5,416 nucleotides of DNA. Origin: Thiotrichaceae bacterium (lineage in GTDB: Bacteria > Pseudomonadota > Gammaproteobacteria > Thiotrichales > Thiotrichaceae). The DNA is taken from positions 1 to 5,416 of the forward strand of contig JALVFC010000042.1 of NCBI GenBank assembly GCA_027030285.1, in the 5' to 3' direction. Under the pieces are notes generated by a model. It had not been told where the DNA came from and ran no database searches. It saw only the letters and a program-made list of their open reading frames with translations. Position 1 is the first letter of the stretch, and every line of letters begins with the position of its first letter. A program made the translations under genes and the position numbers. Below, one piece after another: positions 1 to 5,416 of this stretch.

Positions 1-262
1 ATTTTTTTTCAAAGTCTTTTTTATGCGTGTCTATTTGCTGGAATGATCCCGTATTACTCTTGACTGTACTTATCGTTGAGGTCATAAGCTGCTGAGAGAG
101 CAAGGTTAAATCTGCTGCCAATGTGATACGGTTTTTATCGGCGGATGACTGACGATAGGAATAGGTAAAACTGGCAACCATTAATGCCACAAATAACAGC
201 AGGGAAAATAGTGAAATCCACACTGGCTTCCGGTTGACATTAATAGATGATTGAACTTGCAT
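1..262 (-). CDS. pilJ: PilJ-type methyl-accepting chemotaxis receptor, N-terminal fragment (3' end beyond window)
   Basis: The reading frame opens with ATG at 262-260 and is still open at base 1, giving 87 codons. In the family, PilJ is the inner-membrane receptor of the Pil-Chp pathway and signals through a CheW-like adaptor to the ChpA kinase. Visible here are a short basic N-terminus (Arg11, Lys12), one hydrophobic segment at about residues 14-33, and the beginning of a helical periplasmic domain. That stretch (LTLLSQQL at 52-59, then F74 and DFEKK at 83-87) resembles the LSQ...FE.. spacing I recall from the PilJ N-terminal domain. The HAMP and signalling domains would lie beyond the window. 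An in-frame TAA lies two codons upstream, which fixes ATG 262 as the first possible start. There is no Shine-Dalgarno site; the leader is A/T-rich with ten A's in a row. The gene follows pilI by 37 nt. The PilJ call rests on this short match plus context; another chemoreceptor cannot be fully excluded. Confidence 0.8.
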   Translation of the reverse strand, partial: MQVQSSINVNRKPVWISLFSLLLFVALMVASFTYSYRQSSADKNRITLAADLTLLSQQLMTSTISTVKSNTGSFQQIDTHKKDFEKK

Positions 263-299
263 TTTTTATAATTATTATTTTTTTTTTGAGTTTTATAAT
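263..299 (-). other. A/T-rich pilI-pilJ spacer without Shine-Dalgarno site
   Basis: These 37 nt between the pilI stop and the pilJ ATG are almost entirely A and T on the coding strand. They include an A10 tract (278-287) and the run AATAATAATTATAAAAA just before ATG. No GGAG, AGGA or GAGG is present. Translation of pilJ may therefore depend on an unstructured A-rich leader (S1-type recruitment) or on reinitiation after pilI; this is inference. No terminator hairpin is visible, so pilI and pilJ are probably co-transcribed. Confidence 0.45.
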
Positions 300-818
300 T
301 TACGCACTAGCCAGTTCTTTTCTGAACCCCACCATCTCTACCAGTTTTTCAATATTAAACACCTCAATAGGCTGCCCCTTATGGGTAAATGAAATATTCA
401 TATTTGCAGCTTGAGACTGATCGAAATCAGCCAGATCATCATCAGACCAGTAATCACGACTCCCCAGAACTTTATCAACCAGTAGTCCAAAATCTTTGTT
501 CTGCCACGAAATAACCAGTAAAGAGCGATCTGTTAAGCCTAATGAATGGTTATCTGCATGCATGAGAGTGCGTAACTCTATGAGAGGGATAATTGCCCCT
601 TCATAACCAAGCAAACCCACCAGATAGTCACGGTGATCAATCACTCGCGTGACCTCTACACCCGTCATTACTTCCCTGATACAGTCTTGCTCAATAAGTA
701 TCTGCTTGTTAGCTGCACGCACTAATACCCCTGACCAGCCTATAACGGCATGCGGCTGGCGCATATTTCTCTCATGCAGCAAGGCCAAACCTAGCAATAA
801 ATCATAAGAACTCGACAT
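300..818 (-). CDS. pilI: CheW-like adaptor of the type IV pilus chemosensory system (PilI-type)
   Basis: The 172-residue protein is a single CheW-like domain at about residues 26-165 after a short N-terminal helix. Characteristic parts are the first strand and hydrophobic core (GVLVRAANKQILIEQDCIRE, 30-49), the central loop VGLLGYEGAIIPLIELR (67-83), and the strand SLLVISWQNKDFGLLVDKVLG. In the family PilI couples the receptor PilJ to the ChpA kinase at the cytoplasmic face of the membrane. Position between a PilG-type regulator and a PilJ-type receptor supports PilI over ChpC or a flagellar CheW. The length is close to Pseudomonas PilI (about 178 residues by recall). The start is ATG 818 with AAGGA (826-830) 7 nt upstream. 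One oddity is that the usual N-x-RG of the CheW loop reads G71-Y72-E73-G74, so the conserved arginine is replaced by glutamate. Confidence 0.85.
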   Translation of the reverse strand: MSSSYDLLLGLALLHERNMRQPHAVIGWSGVLVRAANKQILIEQDCIREVMTGVEVTRVIDHRDYLVGLLGYEGAIIPLIELRTLMHADNHSLGLTDRSLLVISWQNKDFGLLVDKVLGSRDYWSDDDLADFDQSQAANMNISFTHKGQPIEVFNIEKLVEMVGFRKELASA

Positions 819-825
819 CAGCTTT

Positions 826-830
826 TCCTT
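826..830 (-). promoter_or_regulatory. Ribosome binding site of pilI
   Basis: AAGGA on the minus strand lies 7 nt before ATG 818. It is the only clear Shine-Dalgarno site among the three pil genes in the window. It sits in the 51-nt pilG-pilI spacer (819-869), which shows no terminator hairpin or other structure, so the two genes are probably co-transcribed. Confidence 0.7.
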
Positions 831-869
831 GAACTTAATAAGGACAAATTAGCGTACTGTGCCCGCATA

Positions 870-1352
870 TCAAATAAACTCCGGAAGCAGATCCTCTTCA
901 CAGTGTTTGGCATTCTCAAGCTGTGTTGCGATAGCCTTTATCAGATCATCATGCGTAAAAGGTTTGGTCAGATATTCTTCCGAACCTGATAAACGCCCTC
1001 TCGCTTTATCAAACAGGTTATGCTTGCTGGATAACATAACAACAGGAATATCTGCATACTCCTCATTGCTTTTGATTAATGCGCACGCCTGATAACCATC
1101 CAGTTTAGGCATCATGATATCCATAAAAATAATATCAGGGCGGTTCTGGGCAATCATCGTTAATGCCTGAAAGCCATCTTCTGCCATGATGACTTCACAG
1201 CCTTTTTCTGCCAGATACATCTCGGCAGAACGCAGGATGGTCTTGCTATCATCAACAAGCATGATTTTCAGACCTTCCAGGCTGTATTCATTCACATCAA
1301 TTACATGCCCGGCATCAGGAAGTGGTTCACTTATAGTATGTGAGGAGTTCAT
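870..1352 (-). CDS. pilG: PilG-type single-domain response regulator
   Basis: The 160-residue protein is a CheY-like receiver domain at about residues 28-146 with no output domain. The acidic pair is D34-D35, the phosphoacceptor is D78 (in FMDIMMP), the switch residue is S108 (VVMLSSK), and the conserved lysine is K130 (LTKPF). The stretches VDDSKTI, GYQACALIK, LFDKARGR and YLTKPF match PilG as recalled from Pseudomonas. In that family PilG is phosphorylated by ChpA, promotes pilus extension, and acts on adenylate cyclase signalling. A CheY-like switch protein of another system is the alternative, but the pilI and pilJ neighbours argue against it. The frame is open upstream to an ATG at 1466; ATG 1352 was chosen because receivers of this family begin close to the domain. 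Even so, about 28 extra residues precede the first strand, and there is no strong Shine-Dalgarno site. The next gene is pilI after 51 nt; no pilH lies between them. Confidence 0.88.
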   Translation of the reverse strand: MNSSHTISEPLPDAGHVIDVNEYSLEGLKIMLVDDSKTILRSAEMYLAEKGCEVIMAEDGFQALTMIAQNRPDIIFMDIMMPKLDGYQACALIKSNEEYADIPVVMLSSKHNLFDKARGRLSGSEEYLTKPFTHDDLIKAIATQLENAKHCEEDLLPEFI

Positions 1353-1356
1353 AGGC

Positions 1357-1377
1357 TTGTTCTTTTTTTGTTCTTTT
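1357..1377 (-). repeat. Tandem 10-bp repeat in the pilG leader
   Basis: On the minus strand AAAAGAACAA occurs at 1377-1368 and again at 1366-1357, separated by one base, and ends four bases before the pilG ATG. It is purine-rich and occupies the place where a Shine-Dalgarno site would be expected. It may be low-complexity leader sequence or a binding site for a translational regulator; the sequence alone does not decide. Confidence 0.5.
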
Positions 1378-1551
1378 AAAATTATTAGAATTGTTAGAGC
1401 TGTTAAGCCCCAAGCGTGTGGAGAAAAGCGCACACTACATATCGGACAATACCTGCCAACAGGCAAATGGGCAAAAAAAACGGATAAGGGGTTGTGAGGT
1501 TATAAAAGTTCCTTGAGGCAGCGTAGTTAAACCCCGTAGTAGAGTATTCAA

Positions 1552-1574
1552 CCTGCAAAGAATCACTTTGCAGG
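1552..1574 (-). terminator. Perfect 9-bp hairpin after the unknown gene, probable transcript end
   Basis: CCTGCAAAG (1552-1560) and CTTTGCAGG (1566-1574) form a perfect 9-bp stem with a 5-nt loop, starting 15 nt beyond the stop codon of the 394-residue gene. In the minus-strand direction it is followed by TTGAATACT rather than a run of T's, so it is not a textbook intrinsic terminator. It may terminate weakly, or protect a 3' end generated by Rho or nucleases. An alternative 6-bp pairing AACCTG/CAGGTT (1550-1555 with 1575-1580) overlaps it. Confidence 0.5.
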
Positions 1575-1589
1575 CAGGTTCAAGGTTAT

Positions 1590-2774
1590 TTATAGAGGCC
1601 GAGGAACATACTCTCCATTTGGCCAACCTGGTGCTGAAAGTGCTTCACCAATATTCGCTGCAACCAGACTCTCTCTCACTTCCAGCAGTCTGCCAACCAG
1701 ACCTGGCTCGATTTCTGCATATGCCTCAGGATCTTCTATTCGGTCAACGACAATGCCTAACAATTCGGTAATGGCGTTACCCACCGAATTTTGGGAGATG
1801 GTAACAATCAGACGTCCCTGATCATCACGATAAAGTATTTGTTTATAGGCAGGACGCCAGCGGATGTCATTGGCAAACCTGGGATCCTGTATAACCTGCT
1901 CGCGCAGGTCTCTGGCAACACGTACAAAAACATTGCTACTTAGTAAAACATCAGAGACTTGTGACGGGAATGTCGCATCTTTAGGAACTCTTTCCTCGCC
2001 AGTGGCAACCAGGGAGAAAAAGGTATTATAAAAGTCCAGAAAGCCAAGCAGGACTTGTTCATATTCATACCAGAAATATTGATCTTTCAACTTGTCCTTG
2101 CCCCCTATTACTTCCCAGCAAGGCAGTCCCTGGGGATAACCTGTTAATTTCAAAGCACCGTCAGCAGCACTCAATGGCTGTAATATTTGTAAATCCAGCA
2201 CATCCAGAAATTGCTCATAAACACCGCTAAGCAGTCTCAGGAACAGGGTATTGTGACCACTATCGGTCAAATTGGGATCATTAGGATTGGCTTCTTTAGC
2301 TGCCGCAATTTCAGCCATGGGAAAAACCATGAAATGATTATGGATCATACGGATACTGGGAACACCGGGCTTATTTAAAGGCCAGGTAGAATCCAGACTG
2401 GCTTCGCCACATAGCACCAGATGCTTTTCTGGATCGGGATATTTTTCCAGCATATAGTCACAGATAATCTGTGTCATCTGTTGCCAGACTTTCTTTTGCT
2501 GGCGTTTCATCTGGTCACGCCTGACCGGGCGACCCAGTGGATCGAGTATTCTGCGCGATACATCCAGAATAACCGAGGTATCAAACTCTGAGCTATGACC
2601 TACCAGCTTGCGATACATCAACAGGTCTTCCGGGGTGCGGAACAGACCGTTTTCTTCTGCCAGATTTTTCAGGTTAGCCGGACTATTGAAAAATTCTACA
2701 CGTGAAACCCCCTCTGGCACGGAAAGGGTCATACTTGGACGGGGAGTAACAATAAGGCGTGGTTTGAGTTTCAT
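1590..2774 (-). CDS. Conserved-looking protein of unknown function, 394 residues, coupled to lspA
   Basis: I do not recognise this protein. It has no signal peptide or membrane segment and looks soluble and cytoplasmic. Visible parts are a proline-rich start (PRLIVTPRPSMTL, 5-17); a charged stretch rich in R, K and Q around 82-99 followed by a helix; a core LVLCGEASLDSTWP (119-132) leading into IHNHFMVFP with H145 and H147; an aromatic-rich segment around 232-253 (YFWYEYEQ, FLDFYNTFF); and a C-terminal half with ILYRDDQGRLIVTISQNSV. The frame is long, uninterrupted and has a good ribosome binding site, so a real gene is very likely. It begins 3 nt after the lspA stop and shares the ileS-lspA transcript. 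In many gammaproteobacteria this position holds an FKBP-type isomerase gene or ispH, and it resembles neither. The HNH histidine pair following hydrophobic residues could be metal- or phosphate-binding, but this is only a guess. Confidence 0.85.
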   Translation of the reverse strand: MKLKPRLIVTPRPSMTLSVPEGVSRVEFFNSPANLKNLAEENGLFRTPEDLLMYRKLVGHSSEFDTSVILDVSRRILDPLGRPVRRDQMKRQQKKVWQQMTQIICDYMLEKYPDPEKHLVLCGEASLDSTWPLNKPGVPSIRMIHNHFMVFPMAEIAAAKEANPNDPNLTDSGHNTLFLRLLSGVYEQFLDVLDLQILQPLSAADGALKLTGYPQGLPCWEVIGGKDKLKDQYFWYEYEQVLLGFLDFYNTFFSLVATGEERVPKDATFPSQVSDVLLSSNVFVRVARDLREQVIQDPRFANDIRWRPAYKQILYRDDQGRLIVTISQNSVGNAITELLGIVVDRIEDPEAYAEIEPGLVGRLLEVRESLVAANIGEALSAPGWPNGEYVPRPL

Positions 2775-2777
2775 GAA

Positions 2778-3263
2778 TTAATCATCCTTATTAGCACTAA
2801 ACAAGCTTATTACAATCAGTAATGTAGCACCGATGGATATACCAATATCGGCAACATTAAAGGTGGCAAAATGATAATCAGGGTTGAGCATTGGCACGGG
2901 AAAATGAAAGTCAATAAAGTCAATAACTTTACCGGCCATGACGCGATCAATGAGGTTGCCAATAGCACCGCCGAGCACCAGTGCCAGACCAATGGCTGTC
3001 CATTTTTCATCTTTGGAGAGGGTGCGCAACCAGTTCAGGATAAAAATACTCACGAATAATGCCAGTGCGGTAAAAAACCAGCGTTGCCAGCCGCCCTGAG
3101 TGGCAAGAAAACTGAATGCCGCGCCCTGGTTATAATTCAGGTTCATATTCAGAAAGGAGAATATTTTAACTGGCACACCTTCAGTTAGCCCATCCTCAGC
3201 CATCCACTTGGTCAGCTGATCCATAAAAATGACTATGGCTGATACCCAGGTCCATCTAAGCAT
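2778..3263 (-). CDS. lspA: Lipoprotein signal peptidase (signal peptidase II)
   Basis: LspA is the inner-membrane aspartyl protease that cleaves the signal peptide of prolipoproteins after diacylglyceryl modification of the lipobox cysteine. The 161-residue protein shows the family blocks in order: DQLTKW (15-20), NYNQGAAFSFLA (43-54), GGAIGNLIDR (98-107), the first catalytic aspartate D115 (GKVIDFIDF) and the second, D139, in FNVADIG. Four hydrophobic segments are visible at about 5-22, 62-79, 90-107 and 139-156. The frame extends upstream to an ATG at 3311 inside ileS, but ATG 3263 was chosen because GAGGTG lies 7 nt before it and the resulting start MLRW fits the usual N-terminus. It overlaps ileS by 8 nt. 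The stretch between the catalytic aspartates is 24 residues, against 18 in E. coli by my count. Confidence 0.96.
   Translation of the reverse strand: MLRWTWVSAIVIFMDQLTKWMAEDGLTEGVPVKIFSFLNMNLNYNQGAAFSFLATQGGWQRWFFTALALFVSIFILNWLRTLSKDEKWTAIGLALVLGGAIGNLIDRVMAGKVIDFIDFHFPVPMLNPDYHFATFNVADIGISIGATLLIVISLFSANKDD
2785..2789 (-). promoter_or_regulatory. Ribosome binding site of the 394-residue gene inside the lspA 3' end
   Basis: AAGGA on the minus strand lies 10 nt before ATG 2774, within the last codons of lspA (Asn-Lys-Asp-Asp-stop). The two genes are thus probably translationally coupled, and no room remains for a separate promoter between them. Confidence 0.65.
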
Positions 3264-5416
3264 ATTCGCGCACCTCGCCATCTCCCGCGACGTTTTGCAC
3301 GCAACGATCACATAGCTCAGGGTGCTGTTTGTTGAGCCCTACGCTTTCGCGGTGATGCCAGCAGCGCACGCACTTTTCATGCAAGGATACGCCTGCTTCA
3401 ATCCATAATGCGCTTTCCCCTTCAACGGCTGTTGCTGTTTGTGGCGGTGAGTCGGTGTTGGTCACTGCGGCATCTGAGGTAATGAATACAAAGCGCAGTT
3501 CATCTCCCAGCTTGTGCAGTGCCTCATAGCACGCTCCCTGGCAGTACACTGTTACCTCAGCGTCCAGTGATGAGCCTATTTCATCGGCTACGCGCAGTTT
3601 TTCCAGTTGCTTGCTGACAGCTTCACGTACCGCGAAAATCTGTTGCCAGTCCTGTTCGCTAATGGGAGCCTCTGCATCCAGCTCACGTAGCTGGTCATAC
3701 CATTGGGTAAACAGCACATAGTCGGCTTTTTCACCGGGCAGGTAGCTCCAGATTTCTTCTGCGGTAAAGGAAGTAATGGGTGCCAGCCAGCGCACCATTG
3801 CCTGTAATATATGGAAAGCAGCTGTCTGTGCAGAGCGTCTGGCACGGCTGTCAGCCTGCATGGTGTATTGCCGGTCTTTGGTGATATCCAGAAACAGGCT
3901 GCTCATTTGTACCGAGCAGAAATGCAGAATTTCCTGATAGGCAAGATGGAACTGATAGCTGTCATAAGCTGCCAGTATGTTTTGTTGCGCCCGGTGTGCC
4001 TGTGCGATTGCCCATTGATCCAGTGCCAGCATATCCGCATAGCCAAGCAGGTCAGTTGCCGGATCAAAGTCACTCAAATTTGCCAGCAGGTAGCGAGCTG
4101 TGTTGCGAATGCGACGATAGCCATCTGCCGTGCGCTTGATAATCTCATCAGATACGGTCATTTCACGACTGTAATCGCTGGAAGCTACCCATAAACGCAG
4201 AATATCTGCGCCCAGTTTTTTGGTAATGCTCTGCGGTGCAACAACATTGCCTTTGGATTTGGACATTTTCTCGCCATTGGCATCCACTACAAACCCATGC
4301 GTGGAGGCTGCCTTGTAAGGCGTTGTGCCACGCATGGCAATGGCTGTTTTCAGGGATGACTGGAACCAGCCACGATGCTGGTCTGAACCTTCCAGATAAA
4401 GATCAGCGGGTAATTGCAGTTCTTCGCGGCGCTCAATGACCGAGGCATGAGTAACACCCGAATCAAACCAGACATCCAGGGTGTCAGTCACTTTGTCATA
4501 ATGCTTTGCCTCTGCACCTAACAGGGTCTCCGGGTCTAGTTTAAACCAGGCTTCTAAACCCTCCTTGTCCATCAGCTGAGCAACGGTTTCAAAAAACTCG
4601 ACTGTCTGAGGATGTAGCTCACCCGTTTCCTTGTGTACGAACAGAGTGATCGGCACACCCCAGGTACGCTGACGCGAGATACACCAATCTGGGCTATTTT
4701 CAACCATCCCCCTGATCCGTGCCTTGCCCCAGTCAGGTAACCAGGTCACGGTTTCAATGGCATCCAGCACCTGCTGGCGCAAGCCGGTTTTGTCCATACT
4801 GATAAACCATTGCGGGGTTGCCCTGAAAATGAGGGGTGCCTTGTGCCGCCAGCAATGCGGGTAGCTATGATCAAGCTTGTTTTCACACAGTAGCTTGCCA
4901 TGTTCCTTTAAGACTTCCAGTACATGTGGATTGGCATCATTGACAGCTTCGCCTGCAAAGATGGGTGTATTCGGCAGAAAACGTCCATCACCTCCGACCG
5001 GATTATCGACTGGCAAGTCATATTTCAGCCCCACCTCAAAGTCTTCCTGACCATGTCCTGGCGCGGTATGTACACAGCCTGTGCCTGCCTCAGTGGTCAC
5101 ATGCTCGCCTAAAATAACAGGCACTTTACGATCATAAAATGGATGTTGTAACTGCAAACCTTCCAGCTCGCTCCCCTTGCAGGTCAACAGCACCTCATGT
5201 TCTTCGATGCCAGCACGCTCCAGAGTATCCTGATACAAGGCTTCTGCCAGTAGCAGGCGCTCATCACCCGCCTGTAACAGTACATAGTTGAGTTCTGCAT
5301 GCAGGGCTACCGCCTGGTTTGCCGGCAAGGTCCAGGGCGTAGTCGTCCAGATAACGACAGAAACCGCACCCGAGCCTGGCAAGTCACCACAGCGTGATGC
5401 CAGCTCCTGCTCATCA
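3256..5416 (-). CDS. ileS: Isoleucyl-tRNA synthetase, C-terminal three quarters (5' end beyond window)
   Basis: IleRS charges tRNA-Ile with isoleucine in the cytoplasm and hydrolyses mischarged valine. About 719 codons are present; alignment from memory with the E. coli enzyme (938 residues) suggests some 215 N-terminal residues, including the HIGH motif, are missing. The apparent start at 5382 is an internal TTG: the frame continues upstream to the window edge. Seen in order are the editing-domain motif TTTPWTLPAN (5317-5346), the editing site GTGCVHTAPGHGQEDF (5038-5085, with the conserved H and D), WCISRQRTWGVP (4651-4686), WFDSG and SDQHRGWF of the catalytic core, and KMSKS (4255-4269). 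These are followed by the helical anticodon-binding domain and a C-terminal zinc finger with two CxxC pairs (3301-3372). This zinc-finger form is the bacterial housekeeping type. No frameshift is visible. The stop is TAG at 3258-3256, with lspA overlapping it. Confidence 0.97.
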   Translation of the reverse strand, partial: DEQELASRCGDLPGSGAVSVVIWTTTPWTLPANQAVALHAELNYVLLQAGDERLLLAEALYQDTLERAGIEEHEVLLTCKGSELEGLQLQHPFYDRKVPVILGEHVTTEAGTGCVHTAPGHGQEDFEVGLKYDLPVDNPVGGDGRFLPNTPIFAGEAVNDANPHVLEVLKEHGKLLCENKLDHSYPHCWRHKAPLIFRATPQWFISMDKTGLRQQVLDAIETVTWLPDWGKARIRGMVENSPDWCISRQRTWGVPITLFVHKETGELHPQTVEFFETVAQLMDKEGLEAWFKLDPETLLGAEAKHYDKVTDTLDVWFDSGVTHASVIERREELQLPADLYLEGSDQHRGWFQSSLKTAIAMRGTTPYKAASTHGFVVDANGEKMSKSKGNVVAPQSITKKLGADILRLWVASSDYSREMTVSDEIIKRTADGYRRIRNTARYLLANLSDFDPATDLLGYADMLALDQWAIAQAHRAQQNILAAYDSYQFHLAYQEILHFCSVQMSSLFLDITKDRQYTMQADSRARRSAQTAAFHILQAMVRWLAPITSFTAEEIWSYLPGEKADYVLFTQWYDQLRELDAEAPISEQDWQQIFAVREAVSKQLEKLRVADEIGSSLDAEVTVYCQGACYEALHKLGDELRFVFITSDAAVTNTDSPPQTATAVEGESALWIEAGVSLHEKCVRCWHHRESVGLNKQHPELCDRCVQNVAGDGEVREYA
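3271..3276 (-). promoter_or_regulatory. Ribosome binding site that decides the lspA start
   Basis: GAGGTG on the minus strand sits 7 nt before ATG 3263, inside the 3' end of ileS. The alternative in-frame ATG at 3281 has a GGGAG directly abutting it, too close to work well, and ATG 3311 has no clear site. This supports the 161-residue form of LspA and translation coupled to ileS. Confidence 0.7.

Larger units (their letters stand above)
1353..1589 (-). other. Intergenic region upstream of pilG; promoter expected but not clearly identified
   Basis: This is the only sizeable gap in the window (237 bp), and the start of the pil transcript probably lies here. The best sigma-70-like candidate is TTAACA (1406-1401) with a 16-nt spacer to TAATTT (1384-1379): a good -35 and a poor -10. 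A second candidate is TTGGCA (1462-1457) with a weak TAGTGT 16 nt on. Neither is convincing. Also present on the minus strand are a T8 tract (1480-1473), a 6-bp inverted repeat GGGGTT/AACCCC (1488-1493 and 1530-1535, 36-nt loop) and a short TGCC-N4-GGCA repeat near 1454-1465. No credible small gene was found on either strand. Confidence 0.4.

Noticed and set aside
1446..1463. Sigma-54-type promoter (TTGGCAGG...) upstream of pilG
   Set aside because: The -24 half resembles the consensus, but the correctly spaced -12 GC is CC, and TTG is one base out of register.
1353..1466. Longer PilG form starting at ATG 1466
   Set aside because: It would add 38 residues with no resemblance to the family and would run through the A-rich leader repeats; no ribosome binding site was seen.
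859..1497. Plus-strand open frames opposite pilG (859-1092 and 1186-1497)
   Set aside because: They lie antisense to a clear receiver-domain gene, encode no recognisable domain, and look like chance open frames.
1473..1535. Intrinsic terminator made of the GGGGTT/AACCCC repeat and the T8 tract
   Set aside because: The stem is only 6 bp with a 36-nt loop, and 7 nt separate it from the T run, so it is not a credible terminator by itself.
3264..3311. Longer LspA form starting at ATG 3311 or 3281
   Set aside because: It would overlap ileS by far more, adds a non-family N-terminus, and lacks a well-spaced ribosome binding site, whereas ATG 3263 has GAGGTG at 7 nt.
3811..5112. Plus-strand open frames opposite ileS
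   Set aside because: They are antisense to conserved IleRS motifs with no recognisable protein features.
5380..5382. TTG at 5382 as the start of a shortened synthetase
   Set aside because: The same frame continues to the window edge with IleRS-like sequence, and a start here would lose the HIGH half of the catalytic domain.
1..5416. Mobile element, CRISPR array, tRNA or rRNA gene
   Set aside because: No transposase, repeat-spacer pattern, tRNA-like cloverleaf or rRNA sequence was seen on either strand; the window reads as core genome.

Overview
The window looks like a chromosomal segment of a gammaproteobacterium. The IleRS, LspA, PilG and PilJ sequences resemble their counterparts in Pseudomonas and other type IV-piliated gammaproteobacteria, as recalled from family knowledge; the genus cannot be read from the sequence. 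All six recognised genes lie on the minus strand, so transcription runs from high to low coordinates.

Region 1 (5416 to 1590) is a tightly packed housekeeping block. It holds ileS (5' end cut off by the window edge), then lspA (overlapping ileS by 8 nt), then a 394-residue protein of unknown function that starts 3 nt after the lspA stop. The ileS-lspA pair is a classic proteobacterial arrangement. In many gammaproteobacteria lspA is followed by an FKBP-type isomerase gene and ispH; here an unrecognised gene takes that place. A perfect 9-bp hairpin 15 nt past its stop probably marks the 3' end of this unit.

Region 2 (1589 to 1353) is a 237-bp gap. It must hold the start of the next transcription unit, but no promoter there is convincing.

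Region 3 (1352 to 1) is the start of a Pil-Chp (type IV pilus chemotaxis-like) cluster: a PilG-type response regulator, a PilI-type CheW adaptor, and the first 87 codons of a PilJ-type methyl-accepting receptor. In the known system PilJ passes a surface or pilus signal through the CheW-like adaptor to the ChpA histidine kinase, which phosphorylates PilG (extension, cAMP) and PilH (retraction or phosphate sink). The usual pilH between pilG and pilI is absent here.

The window is mostly ordinary core genome. The best points for a second look are the unknown lspA-linked gene, the missing pilH, the altered CheW loop in PilI, and the A-rich leaders without clear Shine-Dalgarno sites in front of pilG and pilJ.
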